The position numbers and the translations under genes were made by a program. This document shows, in pieces, positions 16,102 to 23,945 of a stretch of DNA of 64,000 nucleotides (position 1 is the stretch's first letter; each line of letters opens with the position of its first letter). The stretch is from Streptomyces blattellae (GTDB lineage: Bacteria; Actinomycetota; Actinomycetes; Streptomycetales; Streptomycetaceae): positions 62,001-126,000 of the forward strand of contig NZ_WJBG01000197.1 in NCBI RefSeq assembly GCF_009709555.1, given 5' to 3'. The notes beneath the pieces were generated by a model. That model ran no database searches, was not told the origin of the DNA, and saw only the letters and a list, made by a program, of their open reading frames with translations.

Positions 16102-17311
16102 TCACGGTAGCGCCTGCCGGCACGGCACCCGCGCGGGTGAGCAGGTCGGCGAGACGGTCCGTGACCACTTCCGGGTGCTCCAGCATCACCAGGTGCCCGG
16201 CGTCCGGGACGAGAACCAATTCGGCGCCGGGCAACAGGTCGGCGATGGCCTCGCTGTGCTCGCTGGGCGTGACGAGGTCCTTGACCCCGGCCAGCACCAG
16301 CACCGGCAGATCCGCGAAGAGCGCGAGCGCCTCGGTCTTGTCGTGGTCCCCGAAGGCCGGGTAGAACTCGGCGACCACGTCGATCGGCGTGCCCTCGATC
16401 ATCCGTTCCGCGAACCGCGCGACCGCCGGATCGATGTCCCGGGACGCGAACGAGTACCGCTTGATGACCCCGGTGAACAGATCGGCGGTGGCCCGCCGTC
16501 CCCGCTCCACCAGCGCGGCCTGCTGCCCCAGCGCCTTCAGCACTCCGGGGAGCACCCGGCGTACGGCGTTGACGCCCGCGACCGGCAGCCCGAAGTTGAC
16601 CTCGCCGAGCTTCCCCGACGACGTACCGACCAGCGCGACCGCGGTGACCCGCTCGCGGACCAGTTCCGGGAACTGGGCGGCGAGCGCCATGACGGTCATC
16701 CCGCCCATGGAGTGCCCGACCAGCACGATCGGCCCCTCGGGCACGGCCGCGTCGATCACGGCCCGCAGATCGCGGCCCAGCTGGTCGATGGTGACCGGAA
16801 TGCCGTCCTCCACCTGGGACGCCCCGCGCGCGGACCGGCCATGGCTGCGCTGGTCCCAGTGCACCGTCCGTACGACGCCCCGCAGCGCCGCGCGCTGGAA
16901 GTGCCAGGAGTCCTGGCTGAGGCAGTAGCCGTGGCTGAAGACGACGGTGACGGGGGCGGGGGCCTTACGGCCGAACAGCCGCCGGCGCCGCGGAGTGAGC
17001 CCTTCCTCGGGTTCGACGTCGTCGACCTCGTAGTACAGCTCGGTGCCGTCGTCGGCGTACGCCTTGCCGGGCGTGCCGCGCAGCGCGCCGTACGGTCCCG
17101 CCGAGTCCAGTGCGAGGCGGGCCTTCTGCCGCATCCCGCGCCCGACCGTCATGCGTTCTATGGCGACGCCGGCCGCCGCACCCGCCGCGACCACGCCGAT
17201 CGCGGCGCCCGCGATACCGGTCACCCGGCGCCAGTTTCCGGCCGCCCCCGTGGCGGAGGCGACGGCCGCCGAGGCGGCGTTCGCTACGGCCTCCGCACTG
17301 CTCTCGCTCAC
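16067..17311 (-). CDS. Alpha/beta-fold hydrolase
   Basis: A 414-residue protein from GTG 17311 with a GAGGAG site. The N-terminus has a hydrophobic Ala/Gly-rich region (residues about 25-50, GIAGAAIGVVAAGAAAGVAI) that may anchor it in the membrane. The hydrolase core shows VFSHGYCLSQDSW (oxyanion region), the nucleophile elbow VLVGHSMGGM with its Ser, and the late DAGHLVMLEHPE carrying the catalytic His. It lies between alr and tsaE, an order I recall as typical of Streptomyces. Its substrate is unknown; esterase, lipase or haloperoxidase-like activity are all possible. Confidence 0.9.
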   Translation of the reverse strand: MSESSAEAVANAASAAVASATGAAGNWRRVTGIAGAAIGVVAAGAAAGVAIERMTVGRGMRQKARLALDSAGPYGALRGTPGKAYADDGTELYYEVDDVEPEEGLTPRRRRLFGRKAPAPVTVVFSHGYCLSQDSWHFQRAALRGVVRTVHWDQRSHGRSARGASQVEDGIPVTIDQLGRDLRAVIDAAVPEGPIVLVGHSMGGMTVMALAAQFPELVRERVTAVALVGTSSGKLGEVNFGLPVAGVNAVRRVLPGVLKALGQQAALVERGRRATADLFTGVIKRYSFASRDIDPAVARFAERMIEGTPIDVVAEFYPAFGDHDKTEALALFADLPVLVLAGVKDLVTPSEHSEAIADLLPGAELVLVPDAGHLVMLEHPEVVTDRLADLLTRAGAVPAGATVSGYGSSTAQPG

Positions 17312-17358
17312 GAATCGCTCCTCTTCGCCGTACTACTTGGTCGCCGGACGGGCTGTTG

Positions 17359-17421
17359 CTGACAGCTGACTCCTGACTCCTGACAGCTGACAGCTGACAG
17401 CTGACAGCTGACAGCTGACAG
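17359..17421. repeat. Nine tandem heptanucleotides (CTGACAG)
   Basis: Six perfect CTGACAG copies (17380-17421) are preceded by CTGACAG, CTGACTC and CTGACTC. The block lies in the 130-base gap between alr and the hydrolase gene and would be transcribed in any alr-hydrolase read-through. A seven-base period is prone to slippage. Confidence 0.96.
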
Positions 17422-17441
17422 TGGTGAACGCCTCCTGGCGC

Positions 17442-18617
17442 CTACCCCGCTTGGCCCTCATTCACATAGACGCGGGGAACCCGCGTTCCGATGCGGGTGA
17501 CGATTTCGTAGGCGATGGTGCCCGCGGCCTGCGCCCAGTCCTCGGCGGTGGGCTCGCCGCGGTCGCCGGGCCCGAACAGGACCGCCTCGGTCCCGGTTGC
17601 GGGCTCGTCTCCGCCCAGGTCCACGACGAACTGGTCCATCGCGACCCGCCCCGCGACCGTACGCCATTTGCCGCCGATCATGACCGGCCCGGTCCCGGAG
17701 GCGTGCCGCGGGATGCCGTCCGCGTACCCCACGGGCACCAGGCCGAGGGTCGTTTCACCGGGGGTGGTGTAGTGGTGCCCGTAACTGACGCCGTGCCCTC
17801 CCGGAACGTGCTTCACCAGCGCGACCGACGCCGACAGCGTCATCACCGGCCGCAGCCCGAAGTCGGCGGGGCCGCCGATCTCCGGGCTGGGCGAGATGCC
17901 GTAGACGGCGATCCCGGCGCGGACCAGGTCGAAGTGGCTCTCGGGCAGCGTGAGGGTGGCCGGAGAGTTGGCGATGTGCCGCACCTCGGGCCGTACGCCC
18001 AGGTTTTCGGCGTACGACAGCATCTCCCGGAAGCGGGTGAGCTGGGCCTCGATGGAGGGATGTCCGGGCTCGTCGGCGCAGGCGAAGTGCGACCAGAGCC
18101 CGGTGATCCGGATCAGCCCCTCCCACTCGGCGCGCAGGGCGGCGTCGACCAGCTCGGCCCAGTCGTCGCCGGGCTGGCAGCCGCCTCGCCCGAGGCCGGT
18201 GTCGGCTTTGAGCTGGACACGGGCGGGCGTCCCGGTTCTCGTCTGCCGGGCGGCCGAGGTCACCTCGTCCAGAGCCCACATACCGCTGACGGACACGTCG
18301 AGGTCGGCTTCGATGGCCTCGCGCCAGGGTCCGCCGGGGGTCCACAGCCAGCACATGATCCGCCCCGGGAGACCGGCGGCCCGCAGCGCGAGGGCCTCCT
18401 CGGGAGTGGCGGTTCCCAGCCAGGTCGCCCCCGCCTCGACCGCGGCGCGGGCGCACGGCAGCGCGCCATGCCCGTAGGCGTCGGACTTCACCACGGCCAT
18501 CAGTTCCGCACCCGGTGCGAGGGCGCGCAGGGCCCGCACATTGGCCCGCAGCGCGGCCAGGTCGATCTCGGCGCGGGCACGCAGCGGGGCGGTCGGCGGT
18601 GGTGCGTTCTCAGTCAT
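17442..18617 (-). CDS. alr: Alanine racemase
   Basis: A PLP enzyme making D-alanine for peptidoglycan. At 391 residues it is of normal length. The PLP lysine is in ELMAVVKSDAYGHGA near residue 44, and the second catalytic base, Tyr, is in the HGVSYGHHYTTPG region. C-terminal barrel features MIGGKWRTVAGRVAMDQFVV and GTIAYEIVTRIGTRVPRVYV are intact. Located upstream of the hydrolase and tsaE, as in related genomes. Confidence 0.97.
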   Translation of the reverse strand: MTENAPPPTAPLRARAEIDLAALRANVRALRALAPGAELMAVVKSDAYGHGALPCARAAVEAGATWLGTATPEEALALRAAGLPGRIMCWLWTPGGPWREAIEADLDVSVSGMWALDEVTSAARQTRTGTPARVQLKADTGLGRGGCQPGDDWAELVDAALRAEWEGLIRITGLWSHFACADEPGHPSIEAQLTRFREMLSYAENLGVRPEVRHIANSPATLTLPESHFDLVRAGIAVYGISPSPEIGGPADFGLRPVMTLSASVALVKHVPGGHGVSYGHHYTTPGETTLGLVPVGYADGIPRHASGTGPVMIGGKWRTVAGRVAMDQFVVDLGGDEPATGTEAVLFGPGDRGEPTAEDWAQAAGTIAYEIVTRIGTRVPRVYVNEGQAG

Positions 18618-19096
18618 GGCGCCCCCAGTGTCTCAGAGGGGTCTGAGCGTCCCGTTCTGCGCCCGCCGGTGGCCACGACGATCGGCGTCCCGCTCGGACG
18701 AAGCGGGAACCGAGCGTGTGTGCTCAGTCTCAGCGACACGCCGCGATCACACCGCGATCACACCGCGACACGCCGCGCACGCCGGACAGCTGGGCGCGTC
18801 GCTGAGACTCAGACACCAGGTTCAGACACCAGGTGGCGGGCACCGACTCAGCACCGACCGACTTCGCCGACAGCATCCGCCGAGGGGTGCGCGGGAACCC
18901 CGACCGCGCCGGTCCGCATGAGGCGCGCTGGTCCGGAGGGGCCCGCACCCCGCAGCCATCCACACCGACCATCGCCTGCCCCGCGCCGTCCGGCGGCCAT
19001 CCGCCATCCACGCCGACCGTCATCCGCCTTGCCGCGCCGACGGGACCCGGCGCCGTGTCGCCCGGCCGCGTGTCGCCGCCGCGGCGGTGCGCGGGT
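18618..19096. other. Non-coding interval between alr and the M23 peptidase gene
   Basis: No convincing gene in 479 bases. It holds a 12-bp inverted repeat (AGTCTCAGCGAC at 18726-18737, GTCGCTGAGACT at 18798-18809) around a 60-base loop. Inside the loop CCGCGATCACA occurs twice; after the right arm TCAGACACCAGGT occurs twice. The alr promoter should lie near 18620-18720. Confidence 0.6.
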
Positions 19097-19744
19097 TCAG
19101 AGGCGCAGTCCGTGCCGGGCCAGATACTTCACCGGGTCGATGTCGGAGCCGTACTTGCGGAGGGCGCGCACCTCGAAATGCAGGTGCGGGCCGGTGGCAC
19201 GGCCGGTGCTGCCGCTGCTGCCCAGCCGCGTGCCGGGCCGGACCCTGGCGCCCCGCGCCACGGAGATACGGGAGAGATGGGCGTAGACGACGTACCGGGA
19301 GTCGCTCATCTTCACCGTCACGGCCTTGCCGTACGACCCCGACCACCGGGCCAGCACCACGACGCCGGGGCCAACCGAATAGACCGGGGTTCCCTTCGGT
19401 ACGGCGAGGTCGATTCCGGTGTGGTACCCGACCTGCCAATTCCCCCGCATCCCGTAACGCGCCGTGACCGTGACCCGCCGCCGTATCGGACGGCGCCACT
19501 TCTTGGGGGCGCGGTACATGTCGTCGTCGTCCGGGTCCGCCCAGTCCTCGGGTTCCTCCACGGCCGCGAGCAGGGCCTCGAATTCCTCGTCGTACTCGAT
19601 GCCACAACTCCCGGCCGGTTCCTCACCCCAGTCGCCCGAATCAGCATCGCTCGCACGCTTCCCGAGGACGGCGCCCCCCAGAACTACGGCCGCCCCTCCC
19701 AGCACTTCACGCCGAGTAGCATCACGTATGTCTGATTCACTCAT
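19097..19744 (-). CDS. M23 family metallopeptidase, probably Tat-exported
   Basis: A 215-residue LytM-type peptidoglycan endopeptidase. The start MSESDIRDATRREVLGGAAV is chosen because it gives a signal with RREVL, a twin-arginine-like motif, followed by a hydrophobic Ala/Gly stretch. After an acidic linker (DDDD near 72-75) the catalytic domain shows GYHTGIDLAVPKGTPVY (metal His108 and Asp112), VYAHLS and GPHLHFEVR (His187, His189): the full zinc-binding set. It lies next to an L,D-transpeptidase gene in the same direction, suggesting joint cell-wall remodelling. Confidence 0.92.
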   Translation of the reverse strand: MSESDIRDATRREVLGGAAVVLGGAVLGKRASDADSGDWGEEPAGSCGIEYDEEFEALLAAVEEPEDWADPDDDDMYRAPKKWRRPIRRRVTVTARYGMRGNWQVGYHTGIDLAVPKGTPVYSVGPGVVVLARWSGSYGKAVTVKMSDSRYVVYAHLSRISVARGARVRPGTRLGSSGSTGRATGPHLHFEVRALRKYGSDIDPVKYLARHGLRL

Positions 19745-19910
19745 GCCGCCAGCGAACCACCCCCCTTTTCTGCTCCGCACACTCGGCCGACCGGGATTGC
19801 TCCCTTCGGTGGTTTCTTCACCTAGGAAGCGCCAATATCCCGCCCTACCGTTTGCGGGCGACGGCCGCAATCACAACGCGCGCACACGAGTTACGGCCGT
19901 CGCTGCGCGC

Positions 19911-20735
19911 TCAGATCGGCCTGCGTCCCCACACGTACACCCGGTCGCCCTTCTTCAGCAGGCCCCACAGCTTGCGGGCGTCGCCGTGGCGCATGCTGAC
20001 GCAGCCCCTGGAGCCGACGGTGGTGAAGATGGTGCCGTGGACGGCGTGGAACGCCTGTCCGCCACTGAAGAACTGGGCGTACGGCATAGGGGACTTGTAG
20101 AGCGACGAGTAGTGGTTCTTGTGCCGCCAGTAGATCGCGTGCCACCCGGCGCGGGTCCGGTGCCCGGCCCGTCCACTGCGCATCGGCACCGGCCCGAACA
20201 CCACCTTCTTCCCCTTCTGCACCCAGGTCAGCTGCCGACTGAGATCGACACAGGCGACGCGATACGCCCTTACCGGGCACTTCTTCGCGGCATTGGGGTT
20301 CTGCTTCGCGGCGGCGACCTGCGTCCACGCCCATGTAAGGGGACCGGCGTATCCGTCGACCTCGATCCCCTGCTTCTCCTGGAACGCCCGGATCGCCTCG
20401 CAGTCCTTCTCCGACGGCTTCCCGTCCACCTTCAACTTCAGCGACCGCTCGACCTGCCGCTGATAAGGCCCGGTGTTGTCGGGGCAGCTGTCCGGCGCGA
20501 GGTCGTCGTCGACCGGAATATCCTCAAGGAACGCGAACGTCCTGTCGGCCGCGTCCCTGAGTTCCCGCTCGACGGCTTCCAATTCCTCGCCGGTCGCCCT
20601 CTCCCCCGGCAGCAACTCCCCTTCCACGCCGGCACCAGGGGGCCCGGGTTCGGCAGCTGCGCTCCCCACAGGAATCACGGTGACAACGGCCAGCAGAACC
20701 GCGACACTCCGACGCACAAATCGTCCACTGATCAT
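19911..20735 (-). CDS. L,D-transpeptidase with peptidoglycan-binding domain
   Basis: A 274-residue secreted enzyme that would form 3-3 peptidoglycan cross-links. The start at 20735 gives a clean signal peptide (MISGRFVRRSVAVLLAVV, cleavage near AAA-EPG); GTG/ATG starts 57 bases upstream are possible. Residues about 85-145 form a PG-binding-like domain (AIRAFQEKQGIEVDGYAGPL). The YkuD domain holds the catalytic set: His233-Gly (AVHGTIF) and Ser-Arg-Gly-Cys245 (GSRGCVSM). It contrasts with the Cys-less relative at 14670. Confidence 0.92.
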   Translation of the reverse strand: MISGRFVRRSVAVLLAVVTVIPVGSAAAEPGPPGAGVEGELLPGERATGEELEAVERELRDAADRTFAFLEDIPVDDDLAPDSCPDNTGPYQRQVERSLKLKVDGKPSEKDCEAIRAFQEKQGIEVDGYAGPLTWAWTQVAAAKQNPNAAKKCPVRAYRVACVDLSRQLTWVQKGKKVVFGPVPMRSGRAGHRTRAGWHAIYWRHKNHYSSLYKSPMPYAQFFSGGQAFHAVHGTIFTTVGSRGCVSMRHGDARKLWGLLKKGDRVYVWGRRPI

Positions 20736-20881
20736 GCGCTCAGATAAGCGCGCCGCCCCAACCACCCCGGGGAGCCGCGCGGACGACATCACCCGTACGC
20801 ATCCTGCAAGCTCAGCTCAGGCTGCGGGCAGTGCGCACCCGCCCCCGCCCCGACGCCGGGCGTCAAACAGCCCACGCCCCC

Positions 20882-22312
20882 TCACCCCCGTACATCCCTC
20901 CACGCCCCCGGAATCGCCTCGGCGACGTCATGCGCCCCCACCGGCGCCCCGTCCGCCGCGAACCGCCCCGCCAGCCCATGCAGATACGCCGCCGCACTCC
21001 CCGCGTCGACGGCTGAAAGCCCCGCCGCCAGCAAGGACCCCGCCAGCCCCGACAACACGTCCCCGCTCCCGGCCGTGGCCAGCCAGGCCGTCCCCGTCGG
21101 ATTCACCCGCACCGCTCCACCCCCGGCATCCGCAACCAGCGTCGTCGACCCCTTCAGCAGCACCGTCGCCGCATACCGCCCCGCCAGCTCCCGTGCGAAG
21201 AACAGCCGGGCCCCCTCGACCTCCTCCCGCGAAACCCCCAGCAGCGCGGCGGCTTCCCCGGCATGGGGAGTCATCAGCGTCGGCGCGGTACGACGGCGTA
21301 CGGCATCCGGGTCCGCGAGCCGCAACCCGTCCGCGTCCACCAGCACCGGCACATCCGCCCCCAGCACCTCCCCCACAGCCGACGCGTCGTCGCCCGCGCC
21401 GGGTCCCACGACCCACGACTGCACCCGCCCCGCCCGCCTGGGCCCCTTGTCGGACACCAGCGTCTCGGGGAAACGGGAGATCACGGCATCCGCGGCAGGA
21501 CCGACGTACCGCACCGCCCCGGCGCCGCCCCGCAACGCCCCCGCCACCGCCAGCACCGCCGCCCCCGGATACCGCGCGGACCCGGCGGCGATCCCGACGA
21601 CACCCCGCCGGTACTTGTCGCTCCCCCCCGCCGGCACCGGCAGCAGCGCCGCCACATCGGCGTGCTGCAAGGCCTCCAACTCGGCCTCGACCGGCAGTTC
21701 CAGACCGATGTCGACCAGCCGCACCGACCCGGCGTACTCCCGCGCCGGATCGATCAGCAACCCCGGCTTGTGCGTCCCGAACGTCACGGTCAGATCGGCG
21801 CGGATGGCCGCGCCCCGCACCTCACCGGTGTCGGCGTCGACGCCACTGGGCAGATCGACGGCGACGACGGCAGCCCGCGCATCCGCGACCACCGAAGCCA
21901 ACGCCACCGCCGCTTCCCGCAGACCGCCCTTCCCACCGATCCCGACGATGCCGTCGACGACGAGATCGGCCGCCGCGATCAACTCCTCGGCGTCACCCGG
22001 GCGCACGGCCCGGCCACCCGCGCGGCGCAGTGCCGCGAGCCCCCCGGCGTGCGCCCGCTCGGGCGACAGCAGCACCGCCGCGACCCCCGCGCCACGCCGT
22101 GCCAGCCGCGCCCCCGCGTACAGCGCGTCGCCGCCGTTGTCCCCGCTGCCGACCAGCAGCACCACCCGGCTGCCGTACACCCGCCCCATCAACTGCCCGC
22201 AGGCGGCGGCCAGTCCGGCCGCGGCCCGCTGCATCAACGCGCCCTCCGGCAGCCGTGCCATCAGCTCCCGCTCGGCGCCCCTGACCGTCTCCACGCTGTA
22301 CGCAGTACGCAT
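20882..22312 (-). CDS. nnrD/nnrE: Bifunctional NAD(P)H-hydrate epimerase / ADP-dependent dehydratase
   Basis: A 476-residue repair enzyme for hydrated NAD(P)H. The N-terminal half (about 1-215) is a YjeF_N epimerase domain with VLLVGSGDNGGDALYAGARL and VDLPSGVDADTGE. The C-terminal half (about 225-470) is a ribokinase-like YjeF_C dehydratase with GSARYPGAAVLAVAGALRGG and the anion-hole motif LATAGSGDVLSGLAGSLLAA. It lies downstream of acpS on the same strand, separated by 15-bp tandem repeats. Confidence 0.95.
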   Translation of the reverse strand: MRTAYSVETVRGAERELMARLPEGALMQRAAAGLAAACGQLMGRVYGSRVVLLVGSGDNGGDALYAGARLARRGAGVAAVLLSPERAHAGGLAALRRAGGRAVRPGDAEELIAAADLVVDGIVGIGGKGGLREAAVALASVVADARAAVVAVDLPSGVDADTGEVRGAAIRADLTVTFGTHKPGLLIDPAREYAGSVRLVDIGLELPVEAELEALQHADVAALLPVPAGGSDKYRRGVVGIAAGSARYPGAAVLAVAGALRGGAGAVRYVGPAADAVISRFPETLVSDKGPRRAGRVQSWVVGPGAGDDASAVGEVLGADVPVLVDADGLRLADPDAVRRRTAPTLMTPHAGEAAALLGVSREEVEGARLFFARELAGRYAATVLLKGSTTLVADAGGGAVRVNPTGTAWLATAGSGDVLSGLAGSLLAAGLSAVDAGSAAAYLHGLAGRFAADGAPVGAHDVAEAIPGAWRDVRG

Positions 22313-22351
22313 GGAACCGAGTCTCTCTCGAAACGGCCCCTACTTCAGGTC

Positions 22352-22411
22352 GCTACGCCTTCGCCGCCACACCTTCGCCCGCCACACCTTCGCCCGCTCC
22401 ACCTTCGCCGG
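22352..22411. repeat. Four tandem copies of a 15-bp repeat
   Basis: Units 22352-22366, 22367-22381, 22382-22396 and 22397-22411 follow CCACACCTTCGCCCG; the middle two are identical. The block fills most of the 99-base gap between nnrD/E and acpS and abuts the acpS stop codon. Confidence 0.9.
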
Positions 22412-22783
22412 CTACGCCTCAGCCACGACCACCGCGGAGGCCACCCCCGCGTCATGGCTCAGCGACACATGCCAGGACCGCACCCCCAGCTCCTCCGCCC
22501 GCGCCGCGACCGTCCCCGTCACCCGCAGCCGCGGCTGCCCGCTGTCCTCGACGAAGACCTCGGCATCGGTCCACAGCAGCCCCGCCGGCGCCCCCAACGC
22601 CTTGGCCACCGCCTCCTTCGCCGCGAACCGCGCCGCCAGCGAGGCGACCCCCCGGCGTTCCCCACTGGGCAGCAGCAACTCACTCTCCAGAAACAGCCGT
22701 TCAGCCAGCCCCGGCGTCCGCTTGAGCGAAACCTCGAACCGATCGATCTCGGCGACATCGATACCGACCCCGATGATGCTCAT
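22412..22783 (-). CDS. acpS: Holo-[acyl-carrier-protein] synthase
   Basis: Transfers 4'-phosphopantetheine from CoA to acyl carrier protein. At 123 residues it is a full AcpS. Signature motifs: MSIIGVGIDVAEIDRF (Mg-binding Asp) and ARFAAKEAVAKALG (metal Glu), ending RSWHVSLSHDAGVASAVVV. It precedes nnrD/E on the minus strand, a common actinobacterial arrangement. Confidence 0.96.
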   Translation of the reverse strand: MSIIGVGIDVAEIDRFEVSLKRTPGLAERLFLESELLLPSGERRGVASLAARFAAKEAVAKALGAPAGLLWTDAEVFVEDSGQPRLRVTGTVAARAEELGVRSWHVSLSHDAGVASAVVVAEA

Positions 22784-22804
22784 CCGGGCACTCTACGGGG
22801 CGGA

Positions 22805-23013
22805 TCAACCCAGGCCTTCGAACAGCTCGTCCGTGTGCGGGACCGTACGGGCCCGGTCGAGCCAGTCATTGAGGCGGTCGAGGTCGGTACAGCCGGTGAT
22901 GCGCTCGCGGACGTCGTCGGAGACAGGGAGCCCTCGCATCTCCAGGACCGCCAGGGTCCCCTTGGCCCTCCCGCGGGCCAGGCCTTCGGTGTACCCGCGA
23001 CGCAGATCAATCA
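22805..23013 (-). pseudogene. C-terminal remnant of a Streptomyces hypothetical (Rpn/PD-(D/E)XK-like) protein
   Basis: On the minus strand, before the stop at 22805-22807, an open frame reads DLRRGYTEGLARGRAKG, LAVLEMRGLPVSDDVRERI, TGCTDLDRLNDWLDRARTV and PHTDELFEGLG. This pattern (a GRAxG run, then RGLxVSDxVRERITxCTDLDxL) resembles the end of a multicopy Streptomyces family that I associate with Rpn-like nucleases. An in-frame TGA lies just upstream of the remaining part, and the N-terminal two-thirds are absent. It ends at the junction with the DUF5753 remnant. Confidence 0.6.
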
Positions 23014-23716
23014 GATCGAGTCAGCCCTGACCGGAGTGAGCGAGAAGCGCCTGCGTCGGCTCGCCTCCAACTACGCCTGCACAGACAAGGACTTCATCGA
23101 AGCCCTGGTCACGATGGCCACCGACCGGACACGCGGCTGGTGGGAGAAGTACCGGGGTCTGCTGCCCACACCCTTCCTGGACCTGTCCGAGCTGGAGCAC
23201 CACGCCCGCTTCCTGCGCCACGTGGCAATCCTGTACGTGCCTGGCCTGCTGCAAACGGAGGACTACTCGCGTGCCGTCTTCTCGTCCAGGTTGCCAGAAC
23301 TGACCAGTGACGAAGTCGAGTTGCGCATCCAACACCGAAAGGCGCGTCAGGAGTTCACCACACTGTACGAAGCGGTGATCCACGAGGCGGCACTTCGGAT
23401 CCGAGTCAGCGACCGGGCCGCCGCAAGGGCCCAACTCACCCGACTCCTCGAACTCTCCGAAGCAGACCACATCACCGTGCGTGTCATCCCCTTCGACCTG
23501 GACGGCTTCGCGACAGCCTCCAGCACGATGACTTACGTGGGCGGCCCTCTACCCAAGCTGGACACCGTGGTGCGCGACGCACCCCATGGCTCAGTCCTTA
23601 TCGACCCCGAGGCTCAGCTCAACGTTTATCGAACGCGTTTCCGTAAGGTAGAGGCTGTATCACTCAAACCTGAACCGTCGCGTGGCTTCATCCACAAGCT
23701 GGCGAAAGAGCTATGA
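22976..23716 (+). pseudogene. 5'-truncated helix-turn-helix/DUF5753 regulator (WhiJ/AbaA-type)
   Basis: The recognisable part starts in the middle of the HTH (GQAFGVPATQINQIES, TGVSEKRLRRLASNYACTD) and continues through a complete DUF5753 region: MATDRTRGWWEKYRGLLP, ELEHHARFLRHVAILYVPG, LLQTEDYSRAVFSSRLP, YEAVIHEAALRIRV and TVVRDAPHGSVLIDPE. The first helices of the HTH are missing, and upstream text in frame is unrelated. GTG 23036 could still give a 226-residue protein without the HTH. Normally such regulators work with the DUF397 partner encoded next, in whiJ-like modules that tune development and antibiotic production. Confidence 0.75.
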
Positions 23717-23723
23717 GGCATCC

Positions 23724-23945
23724 ATGACCACCTCCAACAACTGGCGGAAGTCGTCCTACTCGGGTGAGGGCGACGGCAACGAGTGCGTAGAGATCGCCAA
23801 CTCCCCTACTTACATAGCGATCCGCGACTCAAAGGCCCCGGCCATGGCCACCCTCACCTTCCCGGCCGGAGCCTTCGCCCCCTTCCTCGACGCCCTGAAG
23901 TCGGCTCACTCCACAGTGACCGACTTCGCCAGGTTCCGAGGCTGA
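23724..23945 (+). CDS. DUF397 domain protein with a C-terminus running into glmS
   Basis: A 73-residue protein from ATG 23724. It has the DUF397 pattern NNWRKSSYSGEGDGNECVEI, then YIAIRDSKAPAMATLTFPAG and FAPFLDALK. DUF397 proteins are small acidic partners of HTH/DUF5753 regulators. Eight bases separate it from the upstream remnant. The last 13 or so residues (HSTVTDFARFRG) are encoded on the opposite strand of the last glmS codons, so the native stop seems lost and translation ends 40 bases inside the convergent gene. Confidence 0.8.
   Translation: MTTSNNWRKSSYSGEGDGNECVEIANSPTYIAIRDSKAPAMATLTFPAGAFAPFLDALKSAHSTVTDFARFRG

Noticed and set aside
19745..19870. Possible riboswitch (ydaO type) before the M23 peptidase gene
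   Set aside because: Cell-wall hydrolase genes in Streptomyces can carry c-di-AMP switches, but the conserved ydaO core is not visible here. A covariance-model search would settle it.
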